A program made the position numbers and the translations under genes. Shown in pieces: positions 1-8,869 of a stretch of 64,000 bases of DNA. The notes beneath the pieces are model-generated. The model was not told the origin of the DNA. It saw only the letters and a program-made list of their open reading frames with translations, and made no database searches. Source of the DNA: Pseudomonas serbica (GTDB lineage: Bacteria; Pseudomonadota; Gammaproteobacteria; Pseudomonadales; Pseudomonadaceae); the NCBI RefSeq assembly GCF_028823535.1, contig NZ_JAQIYM010000003.1:310001-374000 (forward strand). Direction: 5' to 3'. Position 1 is the stretch's first letter, and the number at the start of each line of letters is the position of its first letter.

Positions 1-281
1 AGCAGATCACCGCGACCCAGACTGTAGATCACCACCAGCAGATGCACCGGCAGCGCCAATAAGCCGTAGGCGACAGGGTCGAGCACCACCAGCAGCAAGC
101 CCAGCAGCGCCACCGGAAACAGCACCAACACAGCCAGGACCAACCACGGACGGTTCACCAGGCGCGGGCTGAGCTCAAGCTTGTGCAGCTCGCGAACCCA
201 GCCAGCGTCGTGTTGAACCCGGTGGCGCAGGGCCGAAAATTTCTCGATCCACACCGCCAACAGCAACACCAGAAAACTCAT
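1..281 (-). CDS. ampE: AmpE family membrane protein, N-terminal part (runs off window)
   Basis: Only the first 93 codons are present; the gene continues past the left edge. The ATG overlaps the stop codon of ampD (TAATG), so the two are translationally coupled as in the known ampDE pair. The visible protein starts MSFLVLLLAVWIEKFS. It has a hydrophobic start, a charged stretch (about residues 13-43) and then two hydrophobic segments (about 45-70 and 72-88), fitting the multi-spanning inner-membrane AmpE family. AmpE is described as a sensory or accessory membrane protein in AmpC beta-lactamase signalling. The identification rests mainly on position behind ampD and on the membrane pattern. Confidence 0.8.
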   Translation of the reverse strand, partial: MSFLVLLLAVWIEKFSALRHRVQHDAGWVRELHKLELSPRLVNRPWLVLAVLVLFPVALLGLLLVVLDPVAYGLLALPVHLLVVIYSLGRGDL

Positions 282-838
282 TATCCTTCCTCTTGTGCCA
301 GGGCTGCGCGGTAGCGTGCCCAGTCGAACGCGGGCCCCGGATCGGTCTTGCGCCCGGGGGCGATGTCGCTGTGCCCGCAGATGCGTTGCGTGGTGATTGC
401 CGGAAACGCCGATTGCAGTTGACGGGTCAGGGTCGTCAACGCTCGGTATTGCGCATCGTCGAATGGCAGATCATCCGTGCCTTCGAGTTCGATGCCTACG
501 GAAAAATCGTTACAGGTTTCCCGCCCCTCGAAACTCGATACTCCCGCATGCCAGGCGCGCTCAAGGCAAGAGACAAACTGAGTGACGGTGCCGTCACGCT
601 CAATCAGAAAATGCGCAGACACCCGCAGGTCGGCAATTCCTTCAAAATAGGGGTGCTCCGTGACATCCAGGCGGTTCTGGAAGAACTCCTGCACCTTGCC
701 AGTTTGGAATTGCGCTGGCGGCAGGCTGATGTTGTGAATCACCAGCAGGGAAATTTCGCCCTCGGGGCGCGCATTGAAGTTGGGCGAGGGGCATACATGC
801 ACACCCTTGCACCAACCACTCGCGGGGTCCAGCTGCAT
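281..838 (-). CDS. ampD: 1,6-anhydro-N-acetylmuramyl-L-alanine amidase AmpD
   Basis: This is a cytoplasmic zinc amidase that cuts the peptide from 1,6-anhydromuramyl peptides during cell-wall recycling. In doing so it lowers the muropeptide signal that induces AmpC through AmpR. The 185-residue length fits the family. Expected zinc ligands are visible at H35 (VIHNISLPP), H156 (ICGHSDIAPG) and D166 (KTDPGPAFDW), with E117 (GIELEG) as the likely catalytic residue. The ATG has an AAGGAA ribosome-binding site six bases upstream. It overlaps ampE by a few bases and follows the DUF1631 gene by 63 bases. Confidence 0.97.
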   Translation of the reverse strand: MQLDPASGWCKGVHVCPSPNFNARPEGEISLLVIHNISLPPAQFQTGKVQEFFQNRLDVTEHPYFEGIADLRVSAHFLIERDGTVTQFVSCLERAWHAGVSSFEGRETCNDFSVGIELEGTDDLPFDDAQYRALTTLTRQLQSAFPAITTQRICGHSDIAPGRKTDPGPAFDWARYRAALAQEEG

Positions 839-901
839 ACAAATTCCTTCAACGACGACTGTGTTGATGTCCAGTATGCCGCGATAGTCCTCTGGGAGCG
901 A

Positions 902-2860
902 TCACTTGACGCGATTGAGGCGCTGCAGTTTGGCGATCACCGATGCCAGGCCTCGGCCAAACAATGCGCCATCGTCAAGCACGCGCACCGCGCCGCCTCG
1001 TAACTGTCCTTCCTCTGCCGTCTGCAGAAAGAATGGCTCCAACACCTCGACCAGCACCGACGCCCCCGCAGGCGAATGTCCCGGTTGCTCGAACGATTGA
1101 ACGTGCAAGCGCTCCAGCTCGCTGAAAAATGCGCTGGTGGAAAAGGGATCGAACGCCGAACGGCTCAGCCCCTCGCGCAACGACTTGAGCAACCCCGGGA
1201 CCAGCATCAGCAAACGCTCAGGCGCATCGGGCTGGTCGTGTCTCTGGACGCTCCAGATCAAATCCGCCAAGGCCTGCACATCTGCCTGCCACTGCGGCGA
1301 CAGATGACCGTGCTTGAGGCAGGTCAACAGCAACACGTTACTCCAGGCGTCGTGCACGAACGCCAGCACACTGTGCGGTAGTGTCTTGCCCAGGAGCTCT
1401 TGATTCAACGCCTGCTCCACTCGCTGGCGGGCCAAGGCGGTTTGGGCGCGTCCTTCTTCGGCATCACGAATCCGCTGTTCCAGCAGCTCACTGCGACGGC
1501 GCTCGTCACGAGTGAACGCAAGGAACTCCGCCAGCAACTCGGAAAATATCGCCGGATCGTCGCCAAACTCATTCAACAAACGCAGCACCATCTGCTCGAT
1601 GTACCGATACAGACTGTCGCGCTCATGACCATCGGCCTCACCCCACCCCTGGGCCGCACGGGCGATTTCGTCGAGCAAGCGCCGGGCCGGATGACTGCTG
1701 TGGCTGAACAAGTGCTTGTCGAGTACCGCCACTTTCACCAGCGGTATCCGCAGGCGAGCGATCAATGTCTTGAGGCGGTCCGGCAATGTAGCGTCAGCCA
1801 GGATGCAGTCGAACAGCATGACGGTGAGCTGGATGGCATCGGCGTCTACCCCCTCGATGACCCACGACTTGCCGCTTTTGACCCAAACCCGGTTCAACAG
1901 CTGCTGCAATTGGCCACGCAGGTCGGAGTCGTTCACGGTGAACGGTTCATGCTGCTGCAGGTGTGAGAGCAGGCGCAACAGTTCGCGGTTGGAAATCTGC
2001 TGTGTCGGGGGACTGGCTCCAGGGGTGGCGGCAACGCTCGAACGTACCGGCAATAAAAGGTTCTGCAGGTTGGCGAATACCTCGGGCACATGGTTTTCGG
2101 CTGCCGGCCCTGCTGGTGCGGCTAGCGCAGCAGCGGTGGCGTTTTCCGTCGTATCACTGATCGGGGCGGGCGCAAGGCCAGGCAGCACGCCAGTGGCCAT
2201 CAGCAGTTGGTTTGCCTGGGCGTAAAGCTGGCCGGCGCCACTGAGCACGTAGCGGTCAAACAGCTGGAGGATGACCATCTTCACCTTGATGTCCACACCC
2301 AGGTGGCGCCCAGCCCCAAGAAAAAACTTGCAGAGCATCGTCGGCCCCAGCGGATTGTGCTGCTCGATCAACGTCCTGCCCAGCAATGTACTGAGGCGGG
2401 CGGTGAGCTGATCCAGGGCGAAACCGTCACGGTAGAGCACCTTGTTGACCATCGCGTCCACAGCAAGGTTGCGCTCCAGCCCGTCATCAGGTAGCGCCGC
2501 GCGGGTGCTGGTGGACAATGACCGAGGCAGGATCCTGTAGGCGAGGTGGCATTGGCCCAGGCTGATGAACGCCTCGAAGAATTGCTCGAAAAACAACCGT
2601 TCGATGCTTTTGCGTTTCAAGCGCAGGTCGCGCATCGCCTCAAAGAACAGGTTCTGCTCGACATCATCGAGTGCCCGGTCGGCCATTTCGAAGAGGGTAT
2701 CGTCGGCATTGTCGAACAGCGTCTGCAGAGCTTGCCTGAGCTGTTGAGTAGCCTTGTCGCGAACCTGCAGCGCAATGACAGGCAGGCGGGCGAGTGGCGG
2801 GTCCATCGCCTGGTCGAGAGCGACCCTGCGCAAAGGCACCACATTCCCGTCGTTGTGCAT
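902..2860 (-). CDS. DUF1631 family protein
   Basis: The 652-residue protein matches the DUF1631 family as I know it from Pseudomonas, often found next to ampD and nadC. No enzyme motif is visible. It is mostly alpha-helical, with a variable Ala/Pro-rich linker at about residues 225-255 and a Glu/Arg-rich, coiled-coil-like stretch at about 455-480. The start is well supported: AGGAGG lies five bases before the ATG. It is divergent from nadC. The function is unknown; some databases mislabel such proteins as thymidine phosphorylase, which nothing in the sequence supports. Confidence 0.85.
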   Translation of the reverse strand: MHNDGNVVPLRRVALDQAMDPPLARLPVIALQVRDKATQQLRQALQTLFDNADDTLFEMADRALDDVEQNLFFEAMRDLRLKRKSIERLFFEQFFEAFISLGQCHLAYRILPRSLSTSTRAALPDDGLERNLAVDAMVNKVLYRDGFALDQLTARLSTLLGRTLIEQHNPLGPTMLCKFFLGAGRHLGVDIKVKMVILQLFDRYVLSGAGQLYAQANQLLMATGVLPGLAPAPISDTTENATAAALAAPAGPAAENHVPEVFANLQNLLLPVRSSVAATPGASPPTQQISNRELLRLLSHLQQHEPFTVNDSDLRGQLQQLLNRVWVKSGKSWVIEGVDADAIQLTVMLFDCILADATLPDRLKTLIARLRIPLVKVAVLDKHLFSHSSHPARRLLDEIARAAQGWGEADGHERDSLYRYIEQMVLRLLNEFGDDPAIFSELLAEFLAFTRDERRRSELLEQRIRDAEEGRAQTALARQRVEQALNQELLGKTLPHSVLAFVHDAWSNVLLLTCLKHGHLSPQWQADVQALADLIWSVQRHDQPDAPERLLMLVPGLLKSLREGLSRSAFDPFSTSAFFSELERLHVQSFEQPGHSPAGASVLVEVLEPFFLQTAEEGQLRGGAVRVLDDGALFGRGLASVIAKLQRLNRVK

Positions 2861-3033
2861 CCAGCCTCCTGAACCCTGCAGCCGTCAAAGTCGTGACGTC
2901 AAATCCAAGGCGAATTATCGGGTAAAGGTAGTCCTAACGCCACCCCAGTGCTCACCGCGCATGAAAAGAACAGGCTCGCGCAACGCAATCGACCAGATGC
3001 AGGCTTCAGGACGGTGGGAACGATGCGCATGCC

Positions 3034-3063
3034 TTGGGTTGCTCGGTAGCATGGCCCTATAAT
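3034..3063 (+). promoter_or_regulatory. Probable sigma-70 promoter of nadC
   Basis: A perfect TATAAT at 3058-3063 is preceded after 18 bases by TTGGGT (3034-3039). This puts a start site about 20 bases before the nadC ATG. Confidence 0.6.
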
Positions 3064-3090
3064 CGGAGCACTTTGTTTGTGGAGTTCCTT

Positions 3091-3939
3091 ATGCCGAATC
3101 TACGTCTCGCCGATCTGAACGCCGAAATCGAAGCCAACGTGCGCCGCGCGTTGCTCGAAGACATCGGCAGCGGCGACATCACCGCGCAACTGATCCCGGC
3201 CGAACGCCTGGCCAAAGCCACCATCATCACCCGCGACGCCGCCGTCATCTGTGGCACTGCATGGGTAGATACCGTGTTTCGGCAGCTGGACCCACGGGTT
3301 GCGGTGCATTGGCAGGTCGCCGATGGCGAGCGCGTCAAACCCAATCAGGTGCTGTTCCACCTCGAAGGGCCGGCTCGCTCGCTGCTGACGGGCGAACGTA
3401 GCGCGCTGAACTTCCTGCAGATGCTCTCCGGCGTCGCCACTCGCGCGCAGCAACTGGCAGACTTCGTTGCGCAAACCCAGGTGAAACTGCTCGACACCCG
3501 CAAGACCCTGCCAGGGCTGCGCTTGGCACAGAAGTACGCAGTGACCTGCGGCGGTTGCCACAACCACCGCATCGGCCTGTATGACGCCTTCCTGATCAAG
3601 GAAAACCACATCGCCGCCAGCGGAGGCATCCCCCAGGCCATCGCCGCCGCGCACAAGATCGCACCGGGCAAGCCGGTAGAGATCGAAGTGGAAAGCCTGG
3701 ATGAACTGAAAGAAGCGCTGGCGGCCGGGGCTGACATCATCATGCTCGACGAACTGAGCCTGGATGACATGCGCGAAGCCGTGCGCCTGAACGATGGCAA
3801 GGCAAAGCTGGAGGCCAGCGGCGGGATCAACGAAAGCACATTGCTGCCGATTGCCGAAACCGGGGTGGATTACATTTCGATTGGGGCGATGACCAAGGAT
3901 GTGAAGGCTGTGGATCTGTCGATGCGACTGAGCCTCTGA
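3091..3939 (+). CDS. nadC: Nicotinate-nucleotide pyrophosphorylase (carboxylating)
   Basis: Quinolinate phosphoribosyltransferase converts quinolinate and PRPP to nicotinate mononucleotide, CO2 and PPi in de novo NAD synthesis. The 282-residue protein carries the family's TRKTLPGLR segment (about residues 135-143), the [15 protein letters not shown] stretch (about 160-175) and the late SGGIN phosphate-binding segment. The start at 3091 (MPNLRLADL) has GGAG seven bases upstream. An upstream in-frame codon at 3034 lies within the promoter and is rejected. It is transcribed alone and ends at a bidirectional terminator shared with the DUF6388 gene. Confidence 0.97.
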   Translation: MPNLRLADLNAEIEANVRRALLEDIGSGDITAQLIPAERLAKATIITRDAAVICGTAWVDTVFRQLDPRVAVHWQVADGERVKPNQVLFHLEGPARSLLTGERSALNFLQMLSGVATRAQQLADFVAQTQVKLLDTRKTLPGLRLAQKYAVTCGGCHNHRIGLYDAFLIKENHIAASGGIPQAIAAAHKIAPGKPVEIEVESLDELKEALAAGADIIMLDELSLDDMREAVRLNDGKAKLEASGGINESTLLPIAETGVDYISIGAMTKDVKAVDLSMRLSL

Positions 3940-3956
3940 TCACGCGTCGTTGAACG

Positions 3957-3989
3957 AAAAACGCCGGCCTCATGAAGGCCGGCGTTTTT
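3957..3989. terminator. Bidirectional rho-independent terminator (nadC / DUF6388)
   Basis: A perfect hairpin, ACGCCGGCCT with its complement around a short CATGA loop, is flanked by A5 on the left and T5 on the right. It can stop transcription from both convergent genes. Confidence 0.92.
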
Positions 3990-3990
3990 G

Positions 3991-4296
3991 TCAGACCACC
4001 AGATTGTTCATCTCGCAGTACTCATCCCACTCGACACCCAACACTTCAGCCGCTTCCTTGTGCAGTTTCAGGCGCTCGGCCTCGTACTCTTCGGGGGTTG
4101 ATGTGTATTTGAGCGTCAGTTCCCACGGCTGCAAGCCCTGGGCTTCGGCTTCATCCTCGAACGCCCACTGGATCTGGTCTTTCTGATCGTCGGCGGGCAG
4201 GTCCTTGATCTCGTCCATCAATTCTGGCGCATCCAACACGTATTTCTTCAGTGCTTCTACGTGCCTTGCTTCCTGGGTCAACTCTTTAACGGTCAT
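3991..4296 (-). CDS. DUF6388 family protein
   Basis: This 101-residue acidic cytoplasmic protein has no signal peptide or membrane segment. It matches the small DUF6388 family found mainly in Pseudomonas, with a charged helical N-terminus and a YTSTPEEYEAERLKLH segment in the middle. The function is unknown. It stands alone between the nadC terminator and tRNA-Thr. Confidence 0.75.
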   Translation of the reverse strand: MTVKELTQEARHVEALKKYVLDAPELMDEIKDLPADDQKDQIQWAFEDEAEAQGLQPWELTLKYTSTPEEYEAERLKLHKEAAEVLGVEWDEYCEMNNLVV

Positions 4297-4430
4297 GGCG
4301 TTCTCTTTGATCGGGGGAATGGAAGATGGATCTGGATCATCAAGGATCTCTCTGACGCAAAAAAACCGCTTGAAGCCCGGCTTTTCTGGCCTTCAGAACC
4401 ATTCGGGATCATCTGAAAACAACGTGTCGC

Positions 4431-4506
4431 TGGTGCCCGAGACAGGAATCGAACCTGCGACCTTCGCGTTACGAGTGCGCTGCTCTACCGGCTGAGCTAC
4501 ACGGGC
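4431..4506 (-). tRNA. tRNA-Thr(CGT)
   Basis: A 76-base cloverleaf with encoded CCA. The anticodon loop CTCGTAA gives anticodon CGT. D-arm GCTC/GAGC and T-arm GCAGG-TTCGATT-CCTGT are intact. The acceptor has one T-T mismatch at its sixth pair. The anticodon stem is imperfect (A31-C39 and G27-A43), partly as in E. coli thrW. Confidence 0.95.
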
Positions 4507-4566
4507 AGTGGGCTAAACCTAGCACTGACCATGGAGTCAGGCAACTTCCAACACCGTTAAAAAAAC

Positions 4567-4612
4567 AAAAGATCGCAGCCTGTGTAGGCGCTGCCGCAGG
4601 CTGCGATCTTTT
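4567..4612. repeat. REP-type palindromic intergenic repeat
   Basis: GATCGCAGCCTG and CAGGCTGCGATC flank a short spacer, with AAAA and TTTT outside. This is a repeat type common between genes in fluorescens-group Pseudomonas. Confidence 0.75.
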
Positions 4613-4630
4613 GATTTTTCTGCGCATAAC

Positions 4631-4659
4631 AAAACGCCCCGAACCAGTCGGGGCGTTTT
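4631..4659 (-). terminator. pnp rho-independent terminator
   Basis: The stem AACGCCCCGA/TCGGGGCGTT with a T-run on the minus strand lies 28 bases after the pnp stop. Confidence 0.9.
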
Positions 4660-4687
4660 GTTGTTCAGCGGTCAGGCGCGGGAGTGA

Positions 4688-6793
4688 TTAAACGCCCGAA
4701 GCCTTCGCTGCTGCTACGTCCTTGATGGACAGCTTGATACGGCCGCGGTTGTCCACGTCCAGTACCAGCACTTCCACTTCCTGGCCTTCTTTCAGGATGT
4801 CGGTCACTTTCTCGACGCGAGCATCGCTCAGCATGGAGATGTGAACCAAACCGTCCTTGCCCGGCAGGATGTTGACGAATGCACCGAAGTCGACGATGCG
4901 CTCAACCTTGCCGACGTAGATCTTGCCGATTTCGGCTTCAGCGGTGATACCCAGGACGCGCTGACGTGCAGCTTCTGCCGCTTCCTTGGTTTCGCCGAAG
5001 ATCTTGATCGAACCGTCGTCTTCGATGTCGATCGAAGCCTTGGTTTCTTCACAGATCGCACGAATGGTCGCGCCGCCTTTACCGATGACATCACGGATCT
5101 TGTCGGTGTCGATCTTCATCGCGATCATGGTCGGAGCGTTGGCCGACAGTTCGGTACGCGACTGGCCAATGATCTGGTTCATCTGGCCGAGGATGTTCAG
5201 GCGCGCTTCCAGGGCTTGGCCCAGAGCGATTTCCATGATCTCTTCGGTGATGCCCTTGATCTTGATGTCCATCTGCAGCGCGGTCACGCCTTTGGCGGTA
5301 CCGGCTACCTTGAAGTCCATGTCGCCCAGGTGGTCTTCGTCACCCAGGATGTCGGTCAGGACGGCGAATTTCTCGCCTTCTTTAACCAGACCCATGGCGA
5401 TACCGGCAACCGGCGCCTTCATCGGCACACCAGCGTCCATCAGGGCCAGGGAAGCGCCGCAAACGGAAGCCATGGAGCTCGAACCGTTGGATTCGGTGAT
5501 TTCCGACACAACACGGATGGTGTACGGGAACACGTCAGCGGCTGGCAGCATGGCCGAAACCGAACGACGGGCCAGACGGCCGTGACCGATTTCACGACGA
5601 CCAGCGCCCCCCATGCGACCACACTCGCCTACCGAGAACGGTGGGAAGTTGTAGTGCAGCATGAACGGGTCTTTTTTCTCGCCTTCCAGGGTATCCAGCA
5701 GCTGTGCGTCACGGGCAGTACCCAGTGTTGCAACAACCAGAGCCTGAGTTTCGCCACGGGTGAACAGAGCCGAACCGTGGGTCTTTGGCAGAACACCGAC
5801 TTCGATGTTCAACGGACGTACGGTCTTGGTGTCGCGACCGTCGATACGTGGCTTGCCGTTAACGATGTTTTCGCGAACGGTGCGGTATTCGATTTCGCCG
5901 AACGCCGCTTTGACTTCGCTGGAAGAAGGCTGGCCTTCTTCACCGGACAGCTTGGCAACGACCTGGTCCTTCAACTCGCCCAGGCGAGCGTAACGGTCGG
6001 CCTTGACGGTGATGGTGTAGGCCTGGGAGATCGCTTCGCCGAACTCGGCACGGATAGCGCCCAGCAGTTCGGTGGCTTCTGGCGCAGGAGCCCAGGTCCA
6101 GGTTGGCTTGGCAGCTTCAGCGGCCAGTTCTTTGACAGCGTTGATCACAACCTGGAATTCGTCGTGAGCAAACAGTACCGCGCCCAGCATCTGGTCTTCG
6201 GTCAGCTCTTTGGCTTCCGATTCAACCATCAGCACGGCGTCCGAAGTACCGGCAACGACCATGTCCAGGCTCGAAGCAGCTTGCTGCTCGTAAGTCGGGT
6301 TCAGCAGGTAGCCGGTGCTTTCGTGGAAGGCAACGCGGGCAGCGCCGATCGGGCCATCGAAAGGAATGCCGGAGATGGCCAGCGCAGCCGAGGTACCGAT
6401 CATCGCAGCGATGTCCGGATCGGTCTTCTTGCTGGTGGACACGACGGTGCAGACAACCTGCACTTCGTTCATGAAGCCTTCAGGGAACAGCGGACGGATC
6501 GGACGGTCGATCAGTCGGGAAGTCAGGGTTTCTTTCTCGGAAGGACGGCCTTCGCGCTTGAAGAAACCGCCAGGGATCTTACCGGCAGCGTAAGTCTTTT
6601 CCTGGTAGTGAACAGACAGAGGGAAGAAGCCCTTGCCTGGATCGGCTTGCTTGGCACCAACGACGGTCACCAATACGCTGACGTCGTCGTCAACGGTGAC
6701 CAATACTGCGCCGGAGGCCTGACGGGCGATACGGCCAGTCTCGAGGGTGACGGTCGACTGACCGAACTGGAACTTTTTGATTACCGGGTTCAC
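4688..6793 (-). CDS. pnp: Polyribonucleotide nucleotidyltransferase (PNPase)
   Basis: A trimeric 3'-5' phosphorolytic exoribonuclease and degradosome component. The 701-residue protein has two RNase PH domains (about residues 1-220 and 310-545) joined by a helical linker. A KH domain follows (about 550-610, with [12 protein letters not shown]) and a C-terminal S1 domain (about 620-690, [13 protein letters not shown]). The start codon is GTG with AAGGTAGGA upstream. It lies 209 bases after rpsO, the conserved rpsO-pnp order; in E. coli the intervening leader carries the RNase III/PNPase autoregulation site. Confidence 0.98.
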   Translation of the reverse strand: MNPVIKKFQFGQSTVTLETGRIARQASGAVLVTVDDDVSVLVTVVGAKQADPGKGFFPLSVHYQEKTYAAGKIPGGFFKREGRPSEKETLTSRLIDRPIRPLFPEGFMNEVQVVCTVVSTSKKTDPDIAAMIGTSAALAISGIPFDGPIGAARVAFHESTGYLLNPTYEQQAASSLDMVVAGTSDAVLMVESEAKELTEDQMLGAVLFAHDEFQVVINAVKELAAEAAKPTWTWAPAPEATELLGAIRAEFGEAISQAYTITVKADRYARLGELKDQVVAKLSGEEGQPSSSEVKAAFGEIEYRTVRENIVNGKPRIDGRDTKTVRPLNIEVGVLPKTHGSALFTRGETQALVVATLGTARDAQLLDTLEGEKKDPFMLHYNFPPFSVGECGRMGGAGRREIGHGRLARRSVSAMLPAADVFPYTIRVVSEITESNGSSSMASVCGASLALMDAGVPMKAPVAGIAMGLVKEGEKFAVLTDILGDEDHLGDMDFKVAGTAKGVTALQMDIKIKGITEEIMEIALGQALEARLNILGQMNQIIGQSRTELSANAPTMIAMKIDTDKIRDVIGKGGATIRAICEETKASIDIEDDGSIKIFGETKEAAEAARQRVLGITAEAEIGKIYVGKVERIVDFGAFVNILPGKDGLVHISMLSDARVEKVTDILKEGQEVEVLVLDVDNRGRIKLSIKDVAAAKASGV

Positions 6794-7002
6794 GGTGTCC
6801 TACCTTCTTTTGTGGCTCTTGGGGAAACTGGGTTCTTGCGAAATTCTTGGGCAACGCCGGGAATCGGCCCGACCGGTTGTCCTGGTTGTACTCACACAGG
6901 CAAAACGGATATCCAGATAAAACTTGAGGCTGGGAGCCTGCCATGCACCGGCGCAAATCCGCTGATGCACGACAGACAACCAACCTCTAGCGCAATCGCT
7001 TA

Positions 7003-7272
7003 TTAGCGACGCAGACCCAGGCGACCGATCAGAGCGCTGTAACGGCTCACGTCTTTGCCTTTCAGGTAGTCCAGCAGCTTACGACGCTGGTTAACCATGC
7101 GGATCAGACCACGACGGGAGTGGTGATCTTTACCGTTGGCCTTGAAGTGACCTTGCAGTTTGTTGATGTTGGCGGTCAGCAGTGCAACTTGCACTTCTGG
7201 CGAACCAGTGTCACCAACAGCTTGCTGGTAGTCAGCTACGATTTGAGCTTTTTCTTGAACGTCGAGAGCCAT
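7003..7272 (-). CDS. rpsO: 30S ribosomal protein S15
   Basis: The 89-residue S15 binds the central domain of 16S rRNA and helps form a subunit bridge. The full-length protein is standard, with the conserved [13 protein letters not shown] and HSRRGLI segments. AAGGATT precedes the ATG. It lies between truB and pnp. In E. coli S15 represses its own translation by binding the leader; an inverted repeat just upstream here could serve such control. Confidence 0.98.
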   Translation of the reverse strand: MALDVQEKAQIVADYQQAVGDTGSPEVQVALLTANINKLQGHFKANGKDHHSRRGLIRMVNQRRKLLDYLKGKDVSRYSALIGRLGLRR

Positions 7273-7291
7273 GTGGCAATCCTTTTATCAG

Positions 7292-7314
7292 GAAACTGTT
7301 TCAAAAACAGTTTC
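7292..7314 (-). promoter_or_regulatory. Perfect inverted repeat in the rpsO leader
   Basis: GAAACTGTTT and AAACAGTTTC form a 10-base perfect stem with a three-base loop, ending about 20 bases before the rpsO ATG. It is a candidate S15 autoregulatory hairpin or operator. The role is inferred from position only. Confidence 0.4.
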
Positions 7315-7387
7315 AACAGGCCAGGGACAAATCCCTGTATCTAAAAATGAGTAGTGACCGTGCCTGCTAACAGCCACACTCGTTCGG

Positions 7388-8305
7388 TCATTCTGACCGA
7401 ATCAGTCGACGCGGCGCGATGCGCCCGTCTTCGCTCACTTCACCGATACCGATGAAGCGACCATTGTGATCCTGTACCCGTACCATGCCGAACTTCGGGG
7501 CATCCGGGGCGCGTACCGGCTGGCCGTTGAGCCAGTAGAACGCACTCGCTTCCGAGAACTGCAGCAGTGGCCAATCCAGCAGGCCGCTGTCCGATGGCAT
7601 CAGGAAGCGGTCGACCGCCTCGTTGCCGCCTTCGGCATGTACCGCTTCCAGCTCTTCGAGAGTAACGGTCTGCGCCAGGGTGAAAGGCCCGGCCTGGGTA
7701 CGTCGCAGTTCTGCAACGTAAGCGCCACAACCGAGTTGCTCACCGATATCCTCCACCAGGGTGCGAATATAGGTGCCTTTGGTGCAATCCACCGCAAGCC
7801 GCGCAGTATCCCCTTCGAAGGCCAGCAATTCCAAGCGCGTAATAGTAACAGAACGCGGTTCGCGCTCCACTACTTCACCTGCTCGGGCCAGCTTGTACAA
7901 CGGCTGCCCATCACGCTTGAGGGCCGAGTACATCGGCGGTATCTGACTGATTTGCCCACGAAATTGCGGCAATACAGCTTCGATATCGGCGCGACCAACG
8001 GTCACCGGCCGCTCCTGCAAAACCTCACCTTCGGCATCGGCCGTAGTGGTGGTCTTGCCCAGCTGCGCCAGGGTTTCGTAACCCTTGTCGGAATCGAGCA
8101 GGTACTGCGAGAACTTGGTGGCCTCGCCGAAGCACAGCGGCAACACGCCGGTGGCCAGCGGATCGAGACTACCGGTGTGCCCGGCCTTCTCGGCGTTGAG
8201 CAACCAGCGGACCTTCTGCAAGGCGGCGTTGGAGGTGAACCCCAGCGGCTTGTCGAGCAGGATGATGCCACTGACGTTACGACGGATACGTTTAACCTGA
8301 GCCAC
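7388..8305 (-). CDS. truB: tRNA pseudouridine(55) synthase TruB
   Basis: This enzyme makes the universal pseudouridine 55 in the T-loop of tRNAs. The 305 residues hold [14 protein letters not shown] near the N-terminus and the catalytic [12 protein letters not shown] motif (Asp at about residue 48). A C-terminal PUA-like domain ends in [11 protein letters not shown]. The start is GTG with AAGGAG seven bases upstream, three bases after the rbfA stop, so it is tightly coupled. A hairpin (7384-7402) overlaps the stop codon. Confidence 0.97.
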   Translation of the reverse strand: MAQVKRIRRNVSGIILLDKPLGFTSNAALQKVRWLLNAEKAGHTGSLDPLATGVLPLCFGEATKFSQYLLDSDKGYETLAQLGKTTTTADAEGEVLQERPVTVGRADIEAVLPQFRGQISQIPPMYSALKRDGQPLYKLARAGEVVEREPRSVTITRLELLAFEGDTARLAVDCTKGTYIRTLVEDIGEQLGCGAYVAELRRTQAGPFTLAQTVTLEELEAVHAEGGNEAVDRFLMPSDSGLLDWPLLQFSEASAFYWLNGQPVRAPDAPKFGMVRVQDHNGRFIGIGEVSEDGRIAPRRLIRSE

Positions 8306-8308
8306 CGA

Positions 8309-8710
8309 TTACTCCTTGGTGTCTTCGGCTTGTGCCGCAACCGAGTGCTGATTGTCTTCAGCCACTGCGCGCTCGATCAAGGCCGACAGATGCGCACCGC
8401 GCACGACGCTTTCATCGTAGTGGAAGTGCAACTGCGGAACGCTGCGCAGCTTCATCTCGCGAGCCAGCTGCATGCGCAGGAAACCGGCGGCGGAGTTGAG
8501 CACCTTGATGCTTTGCGCGATGTCTTCGTGGCTGTCCTGGCCCATCACGGTAATGAAGATCTTCGCGTGACCGACGTCACGGCTGACTTCCACAGCGGTA
8601 ATGGTGACCAGGCCGACGCGCGGGTCTTTGACTTCACGACGGATCAGTTGTGCCAGCTCGCGCTGCATCTGATCGCCGATACGTTGGGTACGGCTGTATT
8701 CTTTTGCCAT
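8309..8710 (-). CDS. rbfA: 30S ribosome-binding factor A
   Basis: A cold-adaptation and 16S rRNA maturation factor that binds the small-subunit precursor. The 133-residue KH-type protein begins [19 protein letters not shown] and contains the typical [17 protein letters not shown] stretch. It lies between infB and truB in the conserved nusA-infB-rbfA-truB order. Confidence 0.97.
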   Translation of the reverse strand: MAKEYSRTQRIGDQMQRELAQLIRREVKDPRVGLVTITAVEVSRDVGHAKIFITVMGQDSHEDIAQSIKVLNSAAGFLRMQLAREMKLRSVPQLHFHYDESVVRGAHLSALIERAVAEDNQHSVAAQAEDTKE

Positions 8711-8764
8711 GTCTTGTTACCTGTTACTGCCCCACGGTGAAACCCGTGTGGTCTGAAAGCGGCA

Positions 8765-8798
8765 AACGCCCGGCCTGACAAAAGCCAGACCGGGCGTT
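8765..8798 (-). terminator. Intergenic hairpin between infB and rbfA
   Basis: AACGCCCGG pairs with CCGGGCGTT, with CTG/CAG extending it inside. The following T-run is weak, so it may attenuate rather than end transcription or may mark an RNA-processing site. Confidence 0.55.
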
Positions 8799-8869
8799 GC
8801 GTTTAGAGTCCGGGCGATGCGCCGCGCAATTGCATGCGGCTGGCCATCACGGCTCTTGAAGTGCGCGAG

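Noticed and set aside
4431..4506. Possible tRNA-Thr pseudogene because of acceptor and anticodon-stem mismatches
   Set aside because: Anticodon loop, D-arm, T-arm and CCA are intact. The G27-A43 non-pair also occurs in the E. coli counterpart, so it is kept as a real tRNA, though the T-T and A-C mismatches were noted.
4841..7006. 721-codon open frame antisense to pnp
   Set aside because: Long antisense frames are usual opposite highly expressed GC-rich genes; the product has odd composition and no family features. The frame opposite carB (21452-24700) and the one opposite dnaK (28312-30288) were rejected for the same reason.
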